NCBI GenBank assembly: GCA_018673925.1
Contig: JABHBL010000072.1
Coordinates: 35,352 to 99,351 of the forward strand
DNA length: 64,000 bases
Direction: 5' to 3'
DNA from: Fidelibacterota bacterium
GTDB lineage: Bacteria; Fidelibacterota; UBA8477; JABMPR01
The notes under the pieces were generated by a model. The model did not search any database, was not told the origin of the DNA, and saw only the letters and a list, made by a program, of their open reading frames with translations. The position numbers and the translations under genes were made by a program. This document shows, in pieces, positions 28,269-36,805 of this stretch; the first letter of the stretch is position 1; the number at the start of each line of letters is the position of its first letter.

Positions 28269-29578
28269 GATATAGTTGAGGTTCCGAATTGGATGCCAAT
28301 TGAATTCATCAATTTGAAAGGGGGGATTCCTCCAGCAAAGATGAAAACATAATCATTTTCAACCTGCTTCTTTTGGTTCTCGTGATTAATAATCACATGT
28401 TGTTCATCAATTGAATCCACAGTGGACTCATACATGATATTAATCCATCCGTTTTTAACCGCTTTGGCCACCTGTTCATCATTTCTGGTCTTGATTCTGG
28501 CAAAACCATTCTTGCGATACGAAAGGGTGACAGTATTTCCTATTTGCTGGCCCAGCCCCACAGCAGCCTCGACTGCAGAATCACCACCACCCACAACCAG
28601 AATATGTTTATCCTGGTAAGTTTCTGCATCCATCAATTTATAGGCAACCTTACTTAAATCTTCTCCAGGGACTTCCAACTTCCTGGGTGTACCACGTCGA
28701 CCCAGGGCAAGAACAACATATTCGCTGCTGAACCCACCCATACTGGTGGTAATTTTATATCCGGCTCCATCTTTTTCAATGGCCTGCAATTGATGACCCC
28801 GACGGAAATCAGGAGAATGACTTTCAAATATATTGTCCCAAATCTCAAGTAACTCTTCTTTGGAGTATTCAGAGTTGGCCATTTCACCATAACCTGGCAT
28901 CTCTATGGGTTGTACCATGACAAGTTTCCTTCTGGGATATTGAAGGATGGTGCCACCGGGTTCACTTTGGTCAAGAAGAACAACTGGTAACCCCATTTCC
29001 TTAAGAGAAATGGTGCATGAAAGTCCTGCAGGTCCTGCACCCACCACAACAATGGGTTGAGAGGGAGTTGAACCATTCAGCTTTGCTTGTATGGATTTAG
29101 CGACTCTGGCTCCCTGATTTACAGCATTTCTAATCAAAGCCAAACCACCCAGCTCTCCGATGACGTAAATGTTCTCAAAATTACTCTCAAGCTCTGAGCT
29201 GAGTTGAGGAATATCTTCTCTACTGGATATATCACCCAGACCCACCTCAATGCCACCCACTGGGCAACTCTCCATGCAGACTTCATGTCCCACACATTTG
29301 CTTCCATTGATGAGAACAGCTTTACCACCTACCAGACCAAGTACTTCACCCTCTGGACAAACTTTCGTGCAGATACCACAACCAATACATCTGGATAAAT
29401 CGATGATGGGGTGCTGCATGAGTGCTTTGTTAGCCCCAATTCGTGTTGATTCGTTCAGTTTTTCTACTGTTTGATTCTGTTTGCGCTTCCAGCGAATGAG
29501 ATAGGGTATTGTAAAAGCAAAAATGAGCAGACCACCCAATAACCAGGATAATACCGATTCGTTGTTTAGAATATCCAT
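28265..29578 (-). CDS. Membrane-anchored [4Fe-4S]-FAD-NAD(P) oxidoreductase
   Basis: The protein has 437 residues. An N-terminal transmembrane helix (about 11-29) is followed by a ferredoxin-like segment: first cluster C64/C67/C70/C74 (CIGCGICTKVC), second motif C95-x2-H98-x2-C101-x3-C105, where one Cys is replaced by His. The rest is a thioredoxin-reductase-like flavoprotein with FAD motif VVVGAGPAGLS (about 177-187) and NAD(P) motif ILVVGGGDSAVEAA (about 326-339). No CXXC redox-active disulfide is seen between them, so it is not a thioredoxin reductase. It probably moves electrons between NAD(P)H and the cytochrome-b-like protein through Fe-S clusters. It overlaps that gene by 13 nt and the next cytochrome gene by 4 nt. 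Confidence 0.82.
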   Translation of the reverse strand: MDILNNESVLSWLLGGLLIFAFTIPYLIRWKRKQNQTVEKLNESTRIGANKALMQHPIIDLSRCIGCGICTKVCPEGEVLGLVGGKAVLINGSKCVGHEVCMESCPVGGIEVGLGDISSREDIPQLSSELESNFENIYVIGELGGLALIRNAVNQGARVAKSIQAKLNGSTPSQPIVVVGAGPAGLSCTISLKEMGLPVVLLDQSEPGGTILQYPRRKLVMVQPIEMPGYGEMANSEYSKEELLEIWDNIFESHSPDFRRGHQLQAIEKDGAGYKITTSMGGFSSEYVVLALGRRGTPRKLEVPGEDLSKVAYKLMDAETYQDKHILVVGGGDSAVEAAVGLGQQIGNTVTLSYRKNGFARIKTRNDEQVAKAVKNGWINIMYESTVDSIDEQHVIINHENQKKQVENDYVFIFAGGIPPFKLMNSIGIQFGTSTIS

Positions 29579-30441
29579 GTGAATCCAAAACTTAAGGTGA
29601 GTATGATATGCAGGGTTAAAACGATAAAAATCGCATAGGCGAAAGGTTTATGTATGACATGCCACCAGTGGAAGACTTTACTCACTGCATCAAGCACGAT
29701 GACACGCTGACTCATGATGAGCTGCTTCTCAATTGTTGCTTTAAAGAAGACCAGGTTCTGCTTGCTTACGCCGTAACGTAGCTCAAAATCTTTGAGAATA
29801 TGATTGAGTTGATAGCGGCGTTTTACATCAAAAACAGCAAGGTGGTAAAGCGAAACCAGAGTTCCTGCACCACTTAACTGAGGGGTTAAACCTTGTAGCT
29901 TGTTAATATCTTCAGGAGAAATGCCAAATTCCATCTGAAGTGAACGCAGTTTTGAAGCTTTCTCAGTATTAATTTGTTTCATGCTCATTTCATGACCATC
30001 CCGTCGACGAGGGATATGGCCATATAAATATCTCCCTACGATGCCGCTAAGCATGACAGCTATCATGGCCCAGTACATCACTCCGATAAGTCCCTCGAAT
30101 TTGAAAGCAGCATGATATCCAGCCAGGAGGGGAGCCACAATCCCAAACCACATGTGATACTTGAGCCATTGACTCAGACGACCAACACCCCGTAAACGGT
30201 TCCAGCGCTTGCGAATGATATATAGCCAAAGTAAAAACATAAAAAATGCCGCTAGAAAACCAACGCCATGTCCATATAGACCTGAAGGACCATATAAACT
30301 GTCTAGCTCTTTTAACAGATAGCGTTCTTCAACTGGGGTGTTTAAATAGCTCATACTCTGGGCCGAGTAAAGCACCAGGAATGTTATGGTAAGCAGAGAT
30401 AAGAGAATGATTACATAATTATGTAATTTTGCTTTAATCAA
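29566..30441 (-). CDS. Cytochrome-b-like membrane protein with soluble insertion
   Basis: The protein has 291 residues; the start is TTG at 30441 with AGGAAGTGA upstream. About five helices (8-26, 58-77, 98-112, 120-138, 266-287) carry membrane-facing His residues at H96, H110, H258, H261, H264 and H278, suggesting b-type heme ligation as in cytochrome b561/ferric-reductase-like proteins. About 110 hydrophilic residues (145-255) separate the fourth and last helices. It is the first gene of the six-gene operon and may link the membrane pool or the Fe-S flavoprotein to the periplasmic cytochromes. The family assignment is by topology and His pattern, not by a strong motif. Confidence 0.65.
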   Translation of the reverse strand: MIKAKLHNYVIILLSLLTITFLVLYSAQSMSYLNTPVEERYLLKELDSLYGPSGLYGHGVGFLAAFFMFLLWLYIIRKRWNRLRGVGRLSQWLKYHMWFGIVAPLLAGYHAAFKFEGLIGVMYWAMIAVMLSGIVGRYLYGHIPRRRDGHEMSMKQINTEKASKLRSLQMEFGISPEDINKLQGLTPQLSGAGTLVSLYHLAVFDVKRRYQLNHILKDFELRYGVSKQNLVFFKATIEKQLIMSQRVIVLDAVSKVFHWWHVIHKPFAYAIFIVLTLHIILTLSFGFTWIF

Positions 30442-30654
30442 TTTTGAAAGTCACTTCCTGTATTGTCAGACAAAGATTCGAGAAGCATTAATTTCTAAAC
30501 GCACATAATAATAAAATATTATTCATATATAAACTTGTTCTAGATCAACTCAACAAAAGTATGCAAATAAGGGTTGTTCAAACCTGCGTTGAAAATAGTT
30601 TTCTCCTGAAGCTAGAGCCTATAAAAAAATAGGATTAATACCTGGGGAGATATT

Positions 30655-31524
30655 CTGATCAAATTTTTACATATTCGGATTGTTGTTGTTCTCATCCTCA
30701 TGCTGTCCGCCAGCCCACTTTCAGGTTCTGATATAAGCTGGTTGCCTCAAGGGTCATTCTTCCCATCTAGATATCTGGATCCAGCAGCCGGTCAACAAAG
30801 CATCAGCATTTTGAGTTATGAGGTCGAAGGGGAGACCCAGCAACTGATCTATGTCCCAATTTCATTGAGCATGCACCAGCAATTTGTCCGTTCCGTGCAA
30901 TCAGAGACCAGACAATGGGAAACAGGAATGGAGTTTACAATCTACTCACAATTTTCAATAGTTGATGCAGGGGAGGCCTTTATGGGAGGACTTCAAAATG
31001 CAGATTACCGGATATCCTCAATTTTTCACTATGAACACAATCCCAGCACACTGTATAGGGTAAGTCTTTTTCACCAATCCTCACATATTGGAGATGACTA
31101 TATCATTCGCAATTTCATCGTGACTCCCACACTCCGAACCCAAAATTATGAGCAGCTGGATCTCACTCTGTTTAAGAGGTTTGTTGGGTGGAATATCTAT
31201 GGTGTGGCAGGATACAATGTCTCGCCCAATACCGTCCGAGAGCGCATCTTGCTTCAACTAGGTGGTGATTGGTATCATCCACTCTCAAATCAGCCCGGAT
31301 TGGCTCTTTTGGCTGGGACGGATATAAAGATTTATGAGCACTACGAATATGTCCCCAATATAAGAATTGGCGCTGGTATTGAATTCGCGAGAAGAACCCA
31401 AACTCCAGTGAAACTTTTATTCAGTTACTATCAGGGACAGTTACCCTATAGCACATTGGAATATCAAAAAGTAAGATTGGTGGGACTAAGCCTGATCTTC
31501 GACTTTCCCAAGAACATGAAATAG
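30655..31524 (+). CDS. DUF1207-like secreted beta-rich protein (probable CTG start)
   Basis: The first ATG (30700) would leave only half a signal peptide. The frame is open upstream to 30625, and CTG 30655 follows GGAG (30646-30649) with five bases between. This start gives a complete signal peptide (MIKFLHIRIVVVLILML). The product is 289 residues; its mature start WLPQGSFFPSRYLDPAAGQ matches the opening I recall for DUF1207 proteins. The remainder is beta-strand-rich (YRVSLFHQSSHIGDDYI..LLFSYYQGQLPYSTLEYQ), suggesting an outer-membrane or periplasmic barrel-like protein. The function is unknown. It lies 25 nt before a transglutaminase-like lipoprotein gene and is divergent from the cytochrome operon. 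Confidence 0.65.
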   Translation: MIKFLHIRIVVVLILMLSASPLSGSDISWLPQGSFFPSRYLDPAAGQQSISILSYEVEGETQQLIYVPISLSMHQQFVRSVQSETRQWETGMEFTIYSQFSIVDAGEAFMGGLQNADYRISSIFHYEHNPSTLYRVSLFHQSSHIGDDYIIRNFIVTPTLRTQNYEQLDLTLFKRFVGWNIYGVAGYNVSPNTVRERILLQLGGDWYHPLSNQPGLALLAGTDIKIYEHYEYVPNIRIGAGIEFARRTQTPVKLLFSYYQGQLPYSTLEYQKVRLVGLSLIFDFPKNMK

Positions 31525-31549
31525 TGATATTGATTTAAGGAAAACCTGT

Positions 31550-32650
31550 ATGTCTCTGAATAATAGCCTACTACGATTATCACCTCTACTCATATTTATT
31601 GCGTTCACCGCCTGTAGTCACCGCAGTGCTCGTCCGAATTCTGAAGAAATACTCATTCTCCAGAGTGCCATGAAAAATCTCTCAAGTGAGTATTCAAATC
31701 CTCGCTTGGTCACAGGTGAACTCTCTGTCAGTGTGAAGAATATTTTTAAGTTATCAAACGATGCCTTGATCGAATCTAACCAGAACAAAAGCATCCAGGA
31801 TGAGCAACCACCAGCCTTGCATATATGGAGCTCAGATATCAGAGACTATCCAACTCAGAGAGTGTTGTCAGAATCCACTATCCAGCCAGAGCCGGCTCAC
31901 CGATTTGATGATTCGGAGTATGGAAATCAGATACTGTATTGGAATCCATTGGTCCAGCATGAGGCTGACTTCACCATCTCTCGGAAATTCAGATATATCA
32001 CCTATGATTATCGACCTGATGTAGACAAAGTCGCTGAACGAAGACACTGGAATCAAATCCCTCAAGATATCCTAGATAATTATACCAGGGTTGAGCGCTT
32101 TCTAGAGCAAGATGATGCCCTCATCGATACGGTTTTCAGATTATTGGAAAATATTGCAGATCCTGTGAGTCAGGCTGAGGCAATTTATAATTGGGTCCAA
32201 AGATCCATGACATACATCTATCCACCAGAGCAACGTGGTGTAAAAAATGCTTTTGAAACCCTGAAAGGGGATTGTGGCCAATACTCAGCTCTGTTTATGA
32301 CCATGTGCAGGATAGCCGGTATCCCAGCCCGCCAACAATCCGGTTTTAACTTCGTACCTGAGAATACTGGAGCTCATGTCTGGTCAGAGATTTATCTGCC
32401 TGTCAAGGGATGGGTCCCTGTGGATGCCACGCGTAAGAACGGATTTCTGTTTCTGGATAATAAACGACTTATCACTTCAATCGGTCTAAATATTCCTCTC
32501 CAGCATACACCCTCGTGGGCAACTTTCGGAAATTCGGAAGTGGAGGATAGTCGCACAGATTTTATGCAAATGTACACCCTGGCCAGCTGCGGAATTGAAG
32601 CTACATATTCTAGCACTCGTCGGGTACTACGTTCTGTGGAACTCCCTTAG
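31550..32650 (+). CDS. Transglutaminase-like domain lipoprotein
   Basis: The protein has 366 residues with a lipoprotein signal (LLIFIAFTAC). The C-terminal half is a transglutaminase-like fold with a complete Cys-His-Asp triad: Cys in LKGDCGQYSALFMTMCRIAGIPAR, His in NTGAHVWSEIYLP, Asp in GWVPVDATR. The N-terminal 170 residues have no recognised domain. Such proteins in the periplasm act as peptidases or peptide cross-linking enzymes; the substrate here is unknown. RBS AAGGAAAA lies before ATG 31550. It is probably co-transcribed with the DUF1207-like gene. Confidence 0.8.
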   Translation: MSLNNSLLRLSPLLIFIAFTACSHRSARPNSEEILILQSAMKNLSSEYSNPRLVTGELSVSVKNIFKLSNDALIESNQNKSIQDEQPPALHIWSSDIRDYPTQRVLSESTIQPEPAHRFDDSEYGNQILYWNPLVQHEADFTISRKFRYITYDYRPDVDKVAERRHWNQIPQDILDNYTRVERFLEQDDALIDTVFRLLENIADPVSQAEAIYNWVQRSMTYIYPPEQRGVKNAFETLKGDCGQYSALFMTMCRIAGIPARQQSGFNFVPENTGAHVWSEIYLPVKGWVPVDATRKNGFLFLDNKRLITSIGLNIPLQHTPSWATFGNSEVEDSRTDFMQMYTLASCGIEATYSSTRRVLRSVELP

Positions 32651-32653
32651 TTC

Positions 32654-32674
32654 TTAAACCCTCATCAGGTTTAA
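32654..32674. terminator. Stem-loop after the transglutaminase-like gene
   Basis: TTAAACC, a 7-base loop and GGTTTAA form a perfect 7-bp stem directly after the stop at 32650, followed by AATTT. It may be a weak terminator that insulates the next promoter. The stem is AT-rich and the T-run short. Confidence 0.35.
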
Positions 32675-32761
32675 AATTTCGGCTTCGATGGGGCTTACAA
32701 GGGTAATATGGTATGAATCTCCCAAATTATTAAAAAAATATTGACCTAACTTCAATATATC

Positions 32762-32784
32762 TTTTGACATAGCTATTGTCAAAA
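32762..32784. promoter_or_regulatory. Inverted repeat overlapping the -35 box (candidate operator)
   Basis: TTTTGACA-TAGCTAT-TGTCAAAA is a perfect 8-bp dyad with a 7-bp centre. Its left arm contains the -35 hexamer of the yicC promoter, so a bound regulator would block RNA polymerase. No regulator gene is nearby; the link is inference. Confidence 0.4.
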
Positions 32785-32792
32785 ATTATACT
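32764..32792 (+). promoter_or_regulatory. Sigma70-type promoter of the yicC-gmk-rpoZ run
   Basis: TTGACA at 32764-32769, exactly 17 bp, then TATACT at 32787-32792: close to the housekeeping consensus. It stands about 84 nt before the yicC start and faces the long plus-strand housekeeping run. Confidence 0.7.
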
Positions 32793-32875
32793 ATGCGGCT
32801 TTGTCTCAGCATTTCAAGTAATAGCTTGAGAAAAAGTGTATAAGTAGGTTGAAATGTTGGTTTTAGAGAGGACCT

Positions 32876-33763
32876 ATGCTAATAAGTATGACCGGCTATG
32901 GCCGGGCCGAAGAAAAAATTGGTGATCTTAAGGTAGTTATTGAGCTGAGAGCTGTGAATAGTCGGTTCCTTGAATTCGTCATGCGTCTTCCCCGAGGCTA
33001 CGAAAAAGTGGAAGATGCTGCCAGAAACCATTTGCAGTCATTATTGACTCGCGGGAGAGTAACCGTAACCATGAATATGGGGACGGATCAATCTGCCATT
33101 GGCAGACCGCGGATGAACGAAGAATTGCTCCAGCATTACCAGCTAATTGCTAACAATAGCGCCCAGATTTTGGGGCGTGAAAGTGAATCACTATCCATTG
33201 CCGAACTACTTCGCTTTCCTGATGTCATCACATATGATACAGATGCAGAAGATCAGGTAAAATTTAACGATGCCGTTTTAAACCTGATCAAAAAAGCTTC
33301 AGAACAATTACAGGCCATGCGTTTGCGTGAGGGTGAATTACTCGAGCAGGCCATTCTTGAGCAACTGGATAATATTGTTGAGATCATCACCAAAATTCAA
33401 GCGGAAGATGGTGGTCGTCTGGAACACATCGCAGAAAAAATGCGTAAGAAAATAGGCGACAGCAGTTTAGAGAGCGAGTCACAGATTGATGAGAAGCGTC
33501 TTGAGCAGGAAATTGTGCTCTGGAGTGACAAGCTGGATATTGCAGAGGAATTAACCCGCCTGGATGCCCATATTCAACATTTCCGTGAGCTAATGGTGGA
33601 GAATGGTGATGCCGGTAAGCGCTTAAATTTCTTGCTGCAGGAGATGAATCGCGAAGCAAATACCATTGGTAGCAAAGCTAACTCCACTCCTATTGGACAT
33701 GCTGTTGTGGAATTAAAAAATGAGATTGAACGCATAAGAGAACAGGTGCAAAATATTCAATGA
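32876..33763 (+). CDS. yicC: YicC family protein (endoribonuclease-related)
   Basis: The protein has 295 residues, the normal length. The N-terminus MLISMTGYGRAEEKIGDLKVVIELRAVNSRFLEF and the C-terminus (EEMNREANTIGSKANST-like region ending in KNEIERIREQVQNIQ) are the two conserved YicC blocks. YicC proteins have been described as RNA-acting endoribonucleases in enterobacteria; the role in other phyla is less clear. RBS GAGAGGA precedes ATG 32876. It overlaps gmk by ATGA, a gene order (yicC-gmk-rpoZ) that is widely conserved. Confidence 0.93.
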   Translation: MLISMTGYGRAEEKIGDLKVVIELRAVNSRFLEFVMRLPRGYEKVEDAARNHLQSLLTRGRVTVTMNMGTDQSAIGRPRMNEELLQHYQLIANNSAQILGRESESLSIAELLRFPDVITYDTDAEDQVKFNDAVLNLIKKASEQLQAMRLREGELLEQAILEQLDNIVEIITKIQAEDGGRLEHIAEKMRKKIGDSSLESESQIDEKRLEQEIVLWSDKLDIAEELTRLDAHIQHFRELMVENGDAGKRLNFLLQEMNREANTIGSKANSTPIGHAVVELKNEIERIREQVQNIQ

Positions 33764-34356
33764 CAACCCAAACTGGAAGATTGATCATTGTGGCTGGACC
33801 CTCGGGTACAGGCAAGGGGACTGTTGAAAATGCTGTTATGGCAAAAATTCCTGAGATTCAATTCTCAGTCTCTGTTACTACACGTCCGCGAAGAGATTAC
33901 GAGGTAGAAGGAAAGCATTACTTCTTTATCACTAAGGCTGATTTCCTGCAGCGTATCGAACGCGATGAATTGGTGGAATGGCAGGAAGTATATTCAAAAA
34001 ATGGTCATTATTATGGAACTTTGCGTTCCTACGTGGATTCTGCTCTAGAGCAGGGGAAACAGTTACTTATTGATATCGATATAAAGGGTGGGATTAATCT
34101 GAAGAAGGCCTACCCTGAGAACAGTGTATCTATTTTTATTGAACCACCTTCAGTTGAGGCTTTAGAACAAAGACTCATCAACCGAAATACTGATAGTCCT
34201 GAACAGATCAGGATTCGTCTTGATCGTATGCCGGAAGAGATGCTATTGGGAAAACAATTTGACTATACCATCGTTAACTCTGAATTAAGTGAAGCAGTTA
34301 ACGCGTTTACTGAAATATTAGAAAATGAAGTGTATCAACAACAAAGGAGTATATAA
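33760..34356 (+). CDS. gmk: Guanylate kinase
   Basis: The protein has 198 residues. The P-loop is at the N-terminus (IVAGPSGTGKGT), followed by the GMP-binding segment SVTTRPRRDYEVEGKHYFF and the lid region (EQIRIRLDRMPEEM). It phosphorylates GMP to GDP with ATP in the cytoplasm. It is complete and of usual length. The start overlaps yicC, and rpoZ begins immediately after its stop, so all three are probably translated together. Confidence 0.96.
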   Translation: MTTQTGRLIIVAGPSGTGKGTVENAVMAKIPEIQFSVSVTTRPRRDYEVEGKHYFFITKADFLQRIERDELVEWQEVYSKNGHYYGTLRSYVDSALEQGKQLLIDIDIKGGINLKKAYPENSVSIFIEPPSVEALEQRLINRNTDSPEQIRIRLDRMPEEMLLGKQFDYTIVNSELSEAVNAFTEILENEVYQQQRSI

Positions 34357-34701
34357 ATGGGTTTAAAGACAGTACCGTTCAGAAAAATCGAAGAGCATAC
34401 TGAAGATATTTTTGAAGCAGTGACTGTGATCGCTAAAAGAGCGAGACAGATCATTGGTGATCGTTATGTCATCGAAGAAGAACGCCGTCGTGAAGAAGAA
34501 AACCTTGAAGAAATCAGTGGTGAAGATGAAATGGCACCTGCCTACGAAGTAGACACTGAAATTGATCGAGAAGCCTATGATACTGTTGTGAAACCCACAA
34601 CTGTAGGACTGACTGAATTTCTATCCGGTGACCTAAAATGGGAAAAGCAGGCCATGTTTGATGATGGTAACGCTGATGAAGAGGCAACTGAAGAAGCCTA
34701 A
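34357..34701 (+). CDS. rpoZ: RNA polymerase omega subunit
   Basis: The protein has 114 residues. The conserved omega core is IFEAVTVIAKRARQI near residues 18-33, with the following basic segment and an acidic tail of about 70 residues ending GNADEEATEEA. It binds and stabilises the beta' subunit. The call is supported by the position directly after gmk, its usual neighbour. The extended acidic C-terminus with KPTTVGLTEFLSGDL resembles Bacteroidetes-type omega proteins. Confidence 0.88.
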   Translation: MGLKTVPFRKIEEHTEDIFEAVTVIAKRARQIIGDRYVIEEERRREEENLEEISGEDEMAPAYEVDTEIDREAYDTVVKPTTVGLTEFLSGDLKWEKQAMFDDGNADEEATEEA

Positions 34702-34724
34702 CTGAGCAGGATTAATATCAGGTG

Positions 34725-35414
34725 ATGAATAAGCATGACCAGATAAAAGCCTTCGTTAAAGAAGAGTTAGAGATTTTTGGTGGACCATTATACATGCCTG
34801 AAACCACTCAGGAAACTGATATGGAGAAAACCTCTGTGAGTAGTGATGTGAAAACTCTAAGTGAATTCAATAGTGCCATTGAGAACTGCATGAACTGTCC
34901 TCTCGGCGCTACCAGGACCAACTTTGTGTTTGGTGCCGGCAATCCCGATGCAGATATCATGTTCGTCGGTGAGGCTCCAGGTGAAAAAGAGGATCTTGAG
35001 GGTCTGCCTTTTGTCGGCCGATCAGGCAAATTGCTCACGGATATCCTCAAAGCCATCGATCTCACCAGGGAAGATGTCTATATCGCCAACATACTCAAAT
35101 GCAGGCCACCTAATAATCGTGATCCAAATAAAGCTGAGATTGAAGAGTGTGAGCAATATCTCCTCAAGCAGATAGAGATGATCAAACCTAAACTTCTTGT
35201 TGCACTGGGCCGCATATCAGCGACCACTCTACTTCGGACCAAGGATTCTCTGACATCCATGCGAGGACAGGTCTTTGACTATCATGGTACCGATATGGTG
35301 GTTACCTATCATCCTGCTGCGCTACTAAGAAATCCCAACTGGAAACGTCCTGCCTGGGAAGATTTCAAGAAAATCCGTGAGATGTATCTAGAGAAAAGAG
35401 GGGAGCAGGCGTGA
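34725..35414 (+). CDS. Family 4 uracil-DNA glycosylase (Fe-S)
   Basis: The protein has 229 residues from ATG 34725; GTG 34722 is directly before it and no clear RBS decides. It removes uracil from DNA in base excision repair. Motifs seen: four iron-sulfur cysteines (C55 and C58 in ENCMNCPLG, C126 in LKCRPPNNRDP, C142 in EECEQYL), the catalytic box GEAPGEKEDLEGLPFVGRSG and the C-terminal HPAALLRNP. About 45 N-terminal residues precede the core, as in bacterial family 4 members. The 3' end overlaps dnaB by 4 nt. Confidence 0.93.
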   Translation: MNKHDQIKAFVKEELEIFGGPLYMPETTQETDMEKTSVSSDVKTLSEFNSAIENCMNCPLGATRTNFVFGAGNPDADIMFVGEAPGEKEDLEGLPFVGRSGKLLTDILKAIDLTREDVYIANILKCRPPNNRDPNKAEIEECEQYLLKQIEMIKPKLLVALGRISATTLLRTKDSLTSMRGQVFDYHGTDMVVTYHPAALLRNPNWKRPAWEDFKKIREMYLEKRGEQA

Positions 35415-36805
35415 GTGAAACCAGTCAAAATTTGAGACTACCACCCCACAACGAAGAAGCCGAGCAGAGCGTCATTGGATCCATGATGTTGGATCGCATG
35501 GCACTTTCTTCAGCTATGGAATTTCTCGAGCCAGAAAGCTTTTATCGTCCAGCCCACGCGAAAATATTTAATGCCATCCTTAATCTGGACGCACGGGGTG
35601 AACCAGTCGATCAGATTTCCGTTGTTGATGAATTGAAAAGAAGTGGTGATCTCCAGGCAGCTGGTGGGGCCTATTATATCACTGAGTTGACTGAAAAAAT
35701 TCCATCGACTGCCAATGCTCGTTACTATGCCCGACTCGTAATGGAAAGTTCAGCCCTGCGTGCCTTGATTCAACTCTCAGCCGAATTGTCCACTGAGGCT
35801 TATGAAACTCGTGAACGAGTTGATGATCTCCTTGAGAAAGCAGAAAGCAAAATATTCGAACTTTCTGAAAAGCGTTTTAAGACAGCTGACTTTGTAAGAA
35901 TCCGTAGTGCCCTGGATGAGGCTTTTGCTCAAGCTGATAAATTCCACGAAAATCCCGGTGGTATCCGTGGTGTGGCCACAGGTTTTGATGCGCTGGATGA
36001 TATTACATCTGGCTTCCAAAAATCTGATTTAATCATCGTCGCAGCCAGACCCTCCATGGGAAAAACAGCTCTAGCACTTTCCCTGGCTCGTAATGCCTCA
36101 GTAAAATTTGGTACCAAGATCGGTATTTTCTCTTTGGAGATGTCCAACTACCAATTGGCTATGCGTTTACTATGTAGTGAAGCCAAAGTTGATGCTCACC
36201 TTGTTAGAACCGGACGTCTTCCTTCAAATTTGTGGCCTAGACTCAGTACGGCTGCTGGAAACCTGGCCGAAGCCGAAATATATCTCGATGATTCTGCTTC
36301 TCTTAACATCACCGAACTCCGAGCCAAAGCTCGACGTTTGAAAGCTGATAAGGGTATCGACCTGATCATTGTTGACTATATGCAACTCCTGCAGGGGACT
36401 GGAAGAGTGGAATCCAGACAGCAGGAAATAAGTCAAATATCCAGATCATTCAAGATGCTAGCCAAGGAACTTGACCTTCCCATCATTGCCCTTTCACAGC
36501 TTTCAAGAGCAGTTGAAACAAGGGGAGGAGACAAACGCCCCATACTCTCAGATCTACGTGAATCTGGTTCCATTGAGCAGGATGCTGATGTGGTTATGTT
36601 TATATATCGTCCAGAAAAATACGGTGTGCTTGATGACAATGGAAATACCCAGGAGGGTTTAGCAGAACTCATCGTAGCCAAACAGCGTAACGGTCCCACA
36701 GGAACTGTGAAGCTTAGCTTTATTGATAAATTTGCTTCCTTTGAAAATCTTTCGGCCTATTCGCCATCTCCACCACCCAACGAAGGAGCTCCTGAACCCT
36801 TCTAA
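35411..36805 (+). CDS. dnaB: Replicative DNA helicase DnaB
   Basis: The protein has 464 residues; the start is GTG 35411, overlapping the glycosylase stop. The N-terminal DnaB domain is LRLPPHNEEAEQSVIGSMML, and the RecA-type ATPase has Walker A ARPSMGKT (about 212-219), the Walker B-like LIIVDYMQLL, and the DLRESGSIEQDADVVMF box near the C-terminus. It unwinds DNA at the replication fork as a hexamer. It is complete, with no intein. Its last codon overlaps the rel start (TAATG). Confidence 0.96.
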   Translation: MSETSQNLRLPPHNEEAEQSVIGSMMLDRMALSSAMEFLEPESFYRPAHAKIFNAILNLDARGEPVDQISVVDELKRSGDLQAAGGAYYITELTEKIPSTANARYYARLVMESSALRALIQLSAELSTEAYETRERVDDLLEKAESKIFELSEKRFKTADFVRIRSALDEAFAQADKFHENPGGIRGVATGFDALDDITSGFQKSDLIIVAARPSMGKTALALSLARNASVKFGTKIGIFSLEMSNYQLAMRLLCSEAKVDAHLVRTGRLPSNLWPRLSTAAGNLAEAEIYLDDSASLNITELRAKARRLKADKGIDLIIVDYMQLLQGTGRVESRQQEISQISRSFKMLAKELDLPIIALSQLSRAVETRGGDKRPILSDLRESGSIEQDADVVMFIYRPEKYGVLDDNGNTQEGLAELIVAKQRNGPTGTVKLSFIDKFASFENLSAYSPSPPPNEGAPEPF

